A DNA stretch of 39,713 bases. It comes from Planctomycetales bacterium. Its GTDB lineage: Bacteria; Planctomycetota; Planctomycetia; Pirellulales; Pirellulaceae. A model generated the notes under the pieces. That model made no database searches. It was not told the origin of the DNA and saw only the letters and a program-made list of their open reading frames with translations. Shown piece by piece: positions 16,301-24,300 of the stretch; position 1 is the stretch's first letter, and every line of letters starts with the position of its first letter. The DNA lies in NCBI GenBank assembly GCA_020426625.1, contig JAGQPR010000013.1, positions 1-39,713 on the forward strand, given 5' to 3'. Both the position numbers and the translations under genes were made by a program.

Positions 16301-17650
16301 ATGACGCAGACCAAACCGTTCTGCTCCTGGCTTCGAACCATTGCCTACTCAGGCATTGGACTTGGCCTGGTAATGATCTTGACAAATGCAGCACATGCCG
16401 ACGAAATGGCTTCGCTTCGACGGACGAAAACCGTGCTGGCAATTCAAGCCGCTGAACCAGCAGTGGTGAATATTGAAGGCAATAAGCCAGCCAGTGCTCG
16501 CGCTGGTGATTCTCAAGTTGTCAATGGAATGGGGGCTGGCGTGATCATCGATCCGCGCGGCTACATTCTTACCAACCAGCATGTTGTTCAAGATGTTGGA
16601 CGCATTGAGGTTACGCTATCAAACGGTCGCGAATACGTCGGTAAGCTGATCGACCGCGATTCCAGCACTGACTTGGCCCTAATCAAGATCGAGGCTGGAC
16701 GCCCGCTGCCAGTCATTCCATGCGGCACGTCTTCAGACCTGATGCTGGGTGAACCAGTCATTGCCATCGGCAATCCCTACGGCTATCACCATACTGTAAC
16801 TGAGGGCATCATCAGCGCTCTCAAACGCGACATACCAGTCAACGGCGTCCAAGAATACCCTGATTTGATCCAAACCGATGCGAGCATCAACCCGGGTAAC
16901 TCCGGCGGGCCATTATTGAACGCGGTAGGTCAGATGATTGGGATCAATGCTGCCGTTCGAATCGGAGCACAGGGCATCGGTTTCGCGATCCCTGTCGACC
17001 GAGCTGCCAATGTTGCGGCGCAGATGATCGCGCGGCATCGCGCTCGCGGCGGTCTAGGCGAATCTCCATTCAGCATTCAAACCACATACGAGGACGGCAA
17101 GTCGGTAGTGAGAATGGTGGGCAGATTGGGTGATATTCAAGACGGAGATAAAATCAAAGCGATGGACAAACGCCCCATCGCCAATCGTTTGGATTTCGAG
17201 TTGGCTCTACTTGGGCACTCGGCTGGATCGAGCATCGAAGTTGACGTAGAACGGGGCAGTGAGGTGTTCACTTCGACCATCGTGCTTGCTTCCTCTCGCA
17301 GCACGAGCGCGCAGCTAACGTCGTCTCGCTCAGTCAAGCAAGATGTGTTGCAGTCGTTGGGGCTGAATCTCGAGCCCACCGATTCGCGAATCATTCGCCA
17401 GGTCGATCCTAACTACAAAGGCGGCCTACGGGTCACTTCAGTGAGAGAAAACAGCCCAGCGCACTTGGCTCAGATTCAAGTTGGCGATACGCTCGTCGGC
17501 CTGCTCGAATGGCAGACCCCGGACTGGAAAGATCTTGCTTGGGTCATGTCGCGTCCAGAGATGGAGCAGGCGACTTCCGCTCGCTTCCATATCGTTCGCG
17601 GAAACGCGGTCTACTGGGGCAACATGGACATAGGTTCGTCAGTTCACTAA
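16301..17650 (+). CDS. HtrA/Deg-family serine protease with signal peptide and PDZ region
   Basis: ATG 16301 has a good GGAAGGG site; an in-frame start at 16259 lacks one. The 449-residue product has a signal peptide (cleavage near AHA at 33), then a trypsin-like domain with the full triad: His 94 (TNQHVV), Asp 124 (STDLAL) and Ser 201 (NPGNSGGPL). TVTEGIIS (165-172) is also typical of Deg proteases. Two C-terminal regions resemble PDZ domains; the second (about 375-440, GLRVTSVRENSPA...GDTLVG) is clear and the first is degenerate. It should degrade or refold damaged envelope proteins in the periplasm. It is more DegS/DegQ-like in layout than anything substrate-specific, so I give no gene symbol. 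Confidence 0.93.
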   Translation: MTQTKPFCSWLRTIAYSGIGLGLVMILTNAAHADEMASLRRTKTVLAIQAAEPAVVNIEGNKPASARAGDSQVVNGMGAGVIIDPRGYILTNQHVVQDVGRIEVTLSNGREYVGKLIDRDSSTDLALIKIEAGRPLPVIPCGTSSDLMLGEPVIAIGNPYGYHHTVTEGIISALKRDIPVNGVQEYPDLIQTDASINPGNSGGPLLNAVGQMIGINAAVRIGAQGIGFAIPVDRAANVAAQMIARHRARGGLGESPFSIQTTYEDGKSVVRMVGRLGDIQDGDKIKAMDKRPIANRLDFELALLGHSAGSSIEVDVERGSEVFTSTIVLASSRSTSAQLTSSRSVKQDVLQSLGLNLEPTDSRIIRQVDPNYKGGLRVTSVRENSPAHLAQIQVGDTLVGLLEWQTPDWKDLAWVMSRPEMEQATSARFHIVRGNAVYWGNMDIGSSVH

Positions 17651-18002
17651 CACTTCCGACTAGTAATCAAACAACGGCGGCTAGCTCAATACCAATAACC
17701 TGTTCGGCACCTGTCGGAAGAGTTTGTGACCCTATCACTGATTAGTTTCCGCCCGTCGCAAGCTTGTAGAGCAAGTCGGGCTGTGGGCTGATGCCGCGAA
17801 GATTTCGGCCCAGTAGAATCTCAGATGAAATACTGTGTTCACCAGGAGGGACTAGGGAGGGGAAGTGCGCCCGCGCACTTCCCCTCTCTATGGCTGGCGG
17901 GATCCTCTCCAAATCAGCCCATAGCATACAAAAGGATAAGTACATCTAACTGCCCGATTTCCAGCGTTTCTATTGTTTTCGCCCAGTAGTTCCCGGCCGA
18001 AT
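17651..18002. other. Convergent intergenic region with a strong hairpin
   Basis: 352 bases separate the stops of the HtrA gene (plus) and the DUF1801-like gene (minus). The only marked structure is the long inverted repeat at 17853-17890; no gene is seen. Confidence 0.6.
17853..17890. terminator. Long near-perfect hairpin, possible bidirectional terminator
   Basis: Two 18-base arms (17853-17870 and 17873-17890) pair with one G-T wobble around a 2-base centre; the core arm reads GGGGAAGTGCGC. The position between convergent genes suits a shared terminator, but it is about 200 bases from one stop and 110 from the other, and there is no T-run on either side. A dispersed palindromic repeat is the alternative. 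Confidence 0.5.
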
Positions 18003-18596
18003 CTAACGGTATTTGTCGTTAAGTCCCTGGCCATCAATGATCATCTGACTGATCTTTTCAACGCGTCTCAGTCGCGTTTCGGGGCGTTTGGCTTCGGCTA
18101 CGAAGGTTGCATACTCCCGCTTGCAGCCGAGGAAAAGCTTCTCAAACGCGGCTGCCAAACGTTTGTTTTTCTTCAGAGCACTTTGCAACTCAACGGGGAT
18201 CTCGAGCGGGCGCGGCGAGCGGTCGATGGCGATCGATTTTCCTTGCCCGGCCAGCTCAATCGCCTCCTTGACATAGCTTTGAATCAGTTCGGGCCGGATT
18301 TCCTCTGCTGACGACATTCGCCATTGCCGAAGCGCTTTGGTTTTACCTTCTTGGGCATTGATTAAGACACGATTCTTGTCACGCAACAACACACCCTGGA
18401 AGAACCACAGCCCAAAATACGACTTGAAGCCTCTGATACCCACGACGTTATTTCCGCTGTGCGAATAAACGGGGCTTCCCCATCTCAATTCTTCAACTAG
18501 CGGGCATGCCCGCAAAATGTTTCTTAGCAATTGTTGCTCAGCATGCCAGCTTTCTTGAGCCGAAAAATATGCTTCAACGGACGAATATCGTTTCAT
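18003..18596 (-). CDS. YdeI/OmpD-associated-like protein (DUF1801 plus OmdA region)
   Basis: A 197-residue soluble protein. The first 110 residues resemble DUF1801 (VEELRWGSPVYSH and the FGLWFFQGVLL strand), and the remainder resembles the OmdA region of YdeI-like proteins (basic ELQSALKKNKRLAAAFEKL and the closing AKRPETRLRRVEKISQMI). ATG 18596 is used; a GTG at 18605 would add three residues. The biochemical role of the family is not established to my knowledge. It is monocistronic and convergent with the protease gene. Confidence 0.78.
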   Translation of the reverse strand: MKRYSSVEAYFSAQESWHAEQQLLRNILRACPLVEELRWGSPVYSHSGNNVVGIRGFKSYFGLWFFQGVLLRDKNRVLINAQEGKTKALRQWRMSSAEEIRPELIQSYVKEAIELAGQGKSIAIDRSPRPLEIPVELQSALKKNKRLAAAFEKLFLGCKREYATFVAEAKRPETRLRRVEKISQMIIDGQGLNDKYR

Positions 18597-18876
18597 TTCC
18601 AACACTCAATTGTTTTGCTGGTGCGCACGACGGGGTTAACCACTGTTACTTTGCCTACGTATTTGCTAGAGTCTCACTGTATCCTAGTCTGGCGGGATCA
18701 TAATCTGGCGGGCAAGTACCGCAGGCTATCGCCTGTTTCGTCTCTGGCGAGGCCCCGTTTTCGCCGTTTGGGTCTACCAGTGGCATTGCATTTGACCACG
18801 CTCGCTAGATGACTTGCTATTTACGCTCACAGCATTGGTCGGATGACGGCCATTTCAATCCTCGATTCGGACTAAC

Positions 18877-19893
18877 ATGGTAATCTCGCTTTCGTTGTCG
18901 TTCGTTGGCCTGTCCGCTGTCATCATCGTAGCGGCTATGTTTTTAGCCAAATTTGCGGACGAAATCGCTAATCGCACCGGATTGGGTGGTTCAGTGACGG
19001 GACTCGTACTGCTCGCAGGTGCAACGAGCTTGCCAGAGTTGTCGGTAGGCTACAGCGCCGTACGCTTCGCAGCGGCACCCGACCTGACTGCGGGTGGCGT
19101 TTTGGGCAGTTCTCTTGTCAACCTGCTGATCCTAGCCTTAGTGGACTTGATCTCGCGTCGACCCGGCAGGATCTTGACGCGGACGGCTTCCGCCCATGCA
19201 TTGAGTGCTACGGTTGGGGCCCTGCTAACTGGCTTGATTCTCCTGGGAATTCTGGTCGACAACCCGCTTACCTTTTTTCGCGTCAGTCCAGCTAATTGGG
19301 CGGTAATTGCAGCTTACACGTTGTGCGCTCGTCTGATATTCCTGGACCAGCGCGAGTCGGCCAAGCATGATGCTGGCGAAATAGCTGCCAACAAGGCCCA
19401 GGATGAAAGCAAGCCAACGTTTCTGGCTACCGTCATGAGCGTCGTGGGGTTTCTCGTCTCGACAGTGGTGATTTTTGTCGTAGCTCCACCTTTGGCTGAG
19501 AAGGCAGATCTCTTGGCGATTGAAACCGGACTTGGCAGAACATTTATCGGTACGCTGTTGGTAGCCGCAGTGACATCTCTACCTGAGGCAGTGTCTACCA
19601 TTTCTGCGGTTCGCTTAGGGGCGGTGGATATGGCTATCGCAAATATTTTTGGCAGCAATGCCTTCAACATGGTCATTTTTGCAACGCTCGACTTCGCAAC
19701 GGAAAGTTCGCTGTTGTATGTGGTTTCCGAAACACACGCCATCACCGCAGCTTGTGTTTTAATCACTACTGCTGTTGGATTGCTTAGTATTCTCTACCGA
19801 GCTGAGAAACGACTATGGTTGGTTGAACCAGACGCGGCGCTGATCGCCCTGCTGGTAGTTGGTTCTCTCTACCTGGTCTATATCACTGGTTAA
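18877..19893 (+). CDS. CaCA-family Na+/Ca2+ exchanger-like antiporter
   Basis: A 338-residue membrane protein with two inverted alpha repeats: GATSLPE (48-54) with GSSLVN (77-82), and VTSLPE (232-237) with GSNAFN (259-264). These contain the acidic and polar residues that bind cations in the YrbG/NCX family. About ten membrane segments are visible, with a charged cytoplasmic loop at about 155-182. It probably exchanges Ca2+ or another cation for Na+ or H+ across the cytoplasmic membrane. The gene is a single unit with no related neighbours. The second-repeat motif matches the family pattern best, and ion specificity cannot be read from the sequence. Confidence 0.92.
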   Translation: MVISLSLSFVGLSAVIIVAAMFLAKFADEIANRTGLGGSVTGLVLLAGATSLPELSVGYSAVRFAAAPDLTAGGVLGSSLVNLLILALVDLISRRPGRILTRTASAHALSATVGALLTGLILLGILVDNPLTFFRVSPANWAVIAAYTLCARLIFLDQRESAKHDAGEIAANKAQDESKPTFLATVMSVVGFLVSTVVIFVVAPPLAEKADLLAIETGLGRTFIGTLLVAAVTSLPEAVSTISAVRLGAVDMAIANIFGSNAFNMVIFATLDFATESSLLYVVSETHAITAACVLITTAVGLLSILYRAEKRLWLVEPDAALIALLVVGSLYLVYITG

Positions 19894-20242
19894 GACAGGC
19901 CCGAAGGGTCTACGCAATTCAACCTATTCGAATAACCATTCATCGTTCGAGCAAGAGCATGCTCGCCCGAATTCTGTCGACCCGCTCGGGCCTAGGCCGA
20001 TCCGTCCAGACTTGCACCGTGGCCTGCAGCCACGGCAGAGTTGTGCCGGGCCTCCGGCCCTAATCCTAAAAACACGACCGAATCAATTGGCTAAGGCTAC
20101 CGATACCCCTCAGTCGAGTAAAAAGTAGATGGCATTGAGCTGTAGGCAGGATGGCTGCCAAGCGGATGTTGACGCGTCGCGTCTCGCCAAAAAACGTGCT
20201 GTGGGCGTGCGGACACTTTCTGTTTTCCTACCGCCAGGGCAG
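19894..20242. other. Convergent intergenic region with two GC-rich hairpins
   Basis: 349 bases between the exchanger stop (plus) and the end of the minus-strand operon. It contains hairpins at 20017-20035 and 20048-20060 and no supported gene. Either hairpin could end transcription from one or both sides. Confidence 0.55.
20017..20060. terminator. Two adjacent GC-rich hairpins between convergent genes
   Basis: The first pairs CCGTGGC (20017-20023) with GCCACGG (20029-20035) around CTGCA. The second pairs GGGCC (20048-20052) with GGCCC (20056-20060) around TCC. They lie 124 bases after the exchanger stop and 183 bases beyond the end of the toroid-protein gene. No T-run follows, so termination is a guess from position. 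Confidence 0.4.
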
Positions 20243-21382
20243 CTAGCGTTGGTAGATCGGTAGATAGTGGTATTCCACAGACAGGCTGAGTATCGCCAGG
20301 CAAGTCGCGTAAACTTTGCCCGCTCCCAATTCCTCACCGCCGGGCGCCATCCAAGAGCCGTCGTTTTGTTGTTGCGGCAAAAGTAGTTCGCGGGCGACGC
20401 GTTTGGCATCTTCGGCAATATTGCCCCCGCGCTGATGCATGCCTTGCGCGTAGTAATACATGCCGTAAAAGAAATAGCGATCCTTCCATTTGGGCGGATT
20501 TCGCAGTAGCCATTCTGTCGAACCCGAGACCAAGGGCGATTCGTACTGCCCACAGACTTGCATGGCTAACAGTCCGGCTGCCGTCATGGCAAAAGTGGCG
20601 TTTTGGTTGTCCGGCAAGTAGCTGAAACCAGCTAAGGATTGGGTCGGAATACCGCGTGAATCTAACCTGGCTACGTAGGATCGTTCGAGATATTTGATCG
20701 CCGCATCGATGGCACCCGAAGGAACGTTTAACTCATCGTTCTTTGCCGAACGAAGGGCCAGCAATTGCCAGACACTTACGGACAAATCGGAGTCTGTCGA
20801 GTTGGGGGTGTAACGCCAGCCACCCTGAAATCGCGAGGCTTTCGTTTGCTGCTGAGCGCTCAGGATTAAATCGATTGCCTTTTGGCAGGCGGCCAAGATG
20901 CGATCGTCCTGCTGTTGGTCGGCACCCATGCCCAGCATTTCCGTCAGCATCAATGTGGTGATTCCATGTCCGTACATGCGAGAACCATCTCGGTTGCCAA
21001 AGTATCCGTTGGGTTCCTGGCGATCGGCTTGAAGGACGAAATCCAAAGCACGTCTCACCGCCTCTCCTTGCCGACCGGGCGACGTAGGCAAATTCCCCAC
21101 GGATGCCATGGCCATGATCGCCAGCGACGTCATGGTCGTGTCGTATTGTTGGTCGACAACAGCGCCATCAATGCGCTGTTTAGAGAGTAGGAACTCGCAG
21201 GCGCGTTGGATTGCCAGGTTTTCGTCGTTGGCAATCGCTGCGGCTTGATTCTGCGCCAATGCAGTAGAAAGAGTCGAAGGCGGTCCGCCTATCCACAAGT
21301 ACAACACCCACGCTCCGCAAGCTATTGGCCTGGACCATTCTTCTAAGTGCGCCATGGATTCTTTAGGGTAGGAGTATTTCAT
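20243..21382 (-). CDS. Secreted squalene-cyclase/prenyltransferase-repeat (alpha/alpha toroid) protein
   Basis: A 379-residue protein, last gene of the VWA operon; its ATG overlaps the stop of the giant gene as ATGA. An N-terminal hydrophobic stretch ending near ALAQ (about 43-46) looks like a signal peptide. Repeated helices with QW-like turns can be seen: KQRIDGAV, EPNGYFGNRDGS, RFQGGWRYTP and QQQNDGSWMAPGG. This is the fold of squalene-hopene cyclases, but the DxDD acid motif is not present (the nearest is DSDLS), and the protein is about half the length of a cyclase. A cyclase role is therefore unlikely. Such toroid proteins are frequent in planctomycetes with no known function. Its translational coupling to the VWA cluster suggests an extracytoplasmic part in the same system. 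Confidence 0.82.
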   Translation of the reverse strand: MKYSYPKESMAHLEEWSRPIACGAWVLYLWIGGPPSTLSTALAQNQAAAIANDENLAIQRACEFLLSKQRIDGAVVDQQYDTTMTSLAIMAMASVGNLPTSPGRQGEAVRRALDFVLQADRQEPNGYFGNRDGSRMYGHGITTLMLTEMLGMGADQQQDDRILAACQKAIDLILSAQQQTKASRFQGGWRYTPNSTDSDLSVSVWQLLALRSAKNDELNVPSGAIDAAIKYLERSYVARLDSRGIPTQSLAGFSYLPDNQNATFAMTAAGLLAMQVCGQYESPLVSGSTEWLLRNPPKWKDRYFFYGMYYYAQGMHQRGGNIAEDAKRVARELLLPQQQNDGSWMAPGGEELGAGKVYATCLAILSLSVEYHYLPIYQR

Positions 21383-24300
21383 GGATTTTCAGTTGTACTG
21401 GGCGACGCCAGTTGGTGGCGGCCAAGCTCGCGAAAATAGGCTTCGATTTGGGCGCGATAACTTGCGGGCATGGCATCACGACGGCCTTGGAACAGCTCAG
21501 TTGGAGCTTGTTCTCGCAGCTCACCCCATTCACGGCCCAGGCGATTGACGTCCACGATCTGCACGTGAACGGCTGGTTGAGGCTTGACCTCAGTCGCTGG
21601 CGAATCGGTAGCCATGCCGAGATCGCTGGTCGCCGGATCTGAGGCTGGTTGCCGGTTCTGACTCATGCGATGCGCCAGCTGCTCAGCTGCTTCAGCGATG
21701 GGAGGTGCTGGCGAACCCTCTCCCTGAGATGATGTTGTACCATTGGCATCGTTGTCCTTGGGACCCTGTTTAGGTTCTTTCGGTTGATTGAGTTGTTGGT
21801 CCAATGCATCCAGCAGCTGAGCCAGCTCGCGCGAGTCGAGCGGCAATTCATTAGGTGACTCGGTTGCGTTTGCCGCTGGTGCAATTTGCGTTTGAGGCGA
21901 GTTTCCTTCAAGCAATTGCCTAACTTGTCGAGTAACATCTTCAATCGATGAAAGGACATCTGTCAGCCGCTCCATGGCGTCTCGACTTGCCTCAACACTC
22001 ACCCGCATGGTATTCGATGCGGCTGCTTGTTCGCCAGCCAGAACCAACGTTTCCGTCGCCTTGGGAATGCTATCCTCAATGACTCGCTGCGTTTCCAGGT
22101 GAGCACGTTCCAGACGCTGAGCATTGTTCGATTGCCTCAATCGCTCCTCGTGCCGCGCGGCTCGAGCCAGTAAGTCCGACGCGCGTGCCACGTGGCTTGC
22201 CACTTCTTCTTGGTCGAGTTGGGCACTTGCCACCGCAGAAGCTGTCGCCTGCATGGAGATCTGCGGCGGTTGCTGCAAGCCATTTTCAATCCATTTAGTA
22301 ACCTCTACTGCTTGCTCTGCCAATTGGACTCCCAGCCGACCGAATGGATTGGCGGTTTCCAAGGCGTCCACCTGCCATTGATTCAGGTTCTGTGTGTGCT
22401 CGCGCGCATCGGTTCGCCGTTGTTGCAATTGCCGCAAAAATGCCTGCAAAGCGGTTGAAGTCGCCAATTGAGTCTGTCGCTCCTGCGTAAAATCTGTTTC
22501 GGTTTTCAGTCGATCAAGCTGGCTTGGTGACAACCTTTGCTGAGACTCCGCCTGTTGAATGGATTCGGCGAGGATACTCTCGATGCGTCGCGCCTCTCGC
22601 ACTAATGCCTGTTGAACGCGGCGAGCTCGATCCTTCAGTTCACGCCGACTGAGCTGTATCTCCGGCTGACTACGTTGCGGAGCGATTTCCGTCGACGCCG
22701 CAAACTTACCCAGTTGGTCAGTAAGCATTCTCCGAGTGTTAGACAGTTGATTCCACAAAGTGCTAGCCAATTGCCATCGTCCGCTGAACGTGTCCGGCAT
22801 AACTTCGACCGCATCTGTAAAATCATGAGCCAGGGAAGCTATCTCTTGCAAAATGGTAGTTGCTCGCTCTGTTTGCCCAACCGCTTTTGCAGTCCACTCC
22901 ATCTCCGTTAGCAGTGGTCCTAATAAGGCGTCGTAGCGCTCTCTTGCCAATCGAATGTCTTGCTGCAGCAACTTTTTGTAATATTTCGTTTCAGGAGCGG
23001 AATCCTCCAAAGCGGGTGCTAACGATTGTTGTTCATCCTGCGCTACCAGCAATTCATTGAGCGCGTCGCGTACGGCAACTTTGGCGATGTCTGATAACTC
23101 TTGCTGCATCTCGGCATCGTTTGGTAGTTTTTTTTCCAGCATTTCAAGAAGTTGTTCGGGATCGCTCGCAGCCAGCTCTGCAAGTTGCTCGGCCAGGGTG
23201 TAATCGGCTGACAGTCCCTCCTCCGTCGAATCGGCAGGGGCTTCGTCGGACAGCTGGGGTTCCTGGTCGCGATTCGGTTCACCAGCGAGTGAGGAGCTAT
23301 TTGCCGTCAATGGCGATCGGTCCTGATTGGCAATCGTTTTTCCTCGCAGGATCGAAGCCACACTAGCTAAGTCCTCGGCTGCAGACATTTGCTCTTGAGC
23401 AGCGTATCTCAATCGTCGAACTTGATCGCCGGGGGGCGATTGCGCATCCCACGGAGTAAGTGATCCTTCGATTTGTGCAGAAGCGTCGGCTACTACTGCC
23501 AATGCTCGGTCTGCGTTCCTCGCCTTCGCTATTTGGGCTGGCTCGAGCAAGTCCTGCAGTTCTGCGTGATCCACCAAAGCTTCGCGCAGATCTTCGATAG
23601 GCTTGGTGAGTTGCGAAAGCTGCTCCTCGAGCTGTTGTTCACGAGACTCCAGATCTGGTATTTCCTGGCGCGTAACCGCTTCTCCCAGCTGTTGGGACTG
23701 AATTCCCACGTTTCTGGTTGCATGCGCAGCCCGCTCAGCCAGAGTTTCGATCTCAGGTGCAAACCCGGCTAGCACTGCGCGCGCCTCCTGTGCCAGCGTC
23801 TCAACCTCCTGTTCGGCAGATGTCTGCAACTCGTTAAGCTTTCTCAAAGTCGCAGCCAGCGAGTTGATCGGTGGCTGGCTGCGTTCGCTGCGTTCCAATT
23901 GAACCAGTAGCTCGCGTCTCTCACTGCCCAATAATGCTTCCAGCAGCGCTGGTACTGAAGCTAGCTGACGACCGGGCATGCTTAAGTGCTGAACTGCGGT
24001 CTCGATTTGGGCCGTGTACATGTCCCACAATCCCAGAATGCGTTCCACTTGCTGGCGATTCTGCTGAGGAAGATTTTGAACCTCTATTATTTCCGCCAAG
24101 AGACGTCGCCCGCGCTGCAAGCGCGCGACGCCATCCAGTACCTGAATCGCCGCCGCAATTTGCCCCAACTCGCGCTGCATTCGGCCAGCCAAATAAGCTG
24201 TCCGCTGCTCGAAACAGAACTCCACCGCCCGCTTAGCGTAGCCCAAATCGCTCGCAAAATGATCCTGTCCGCTGCTCTGCGACCTGCCAATCGACCTCCG

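Noticed and set aside
20243-21382. Squalene-hopene cyclase
   Set aside because: The toroid repeats match the fold, but the protein is about half the expected length, is exported and lacks the DxDD catalytic motif.
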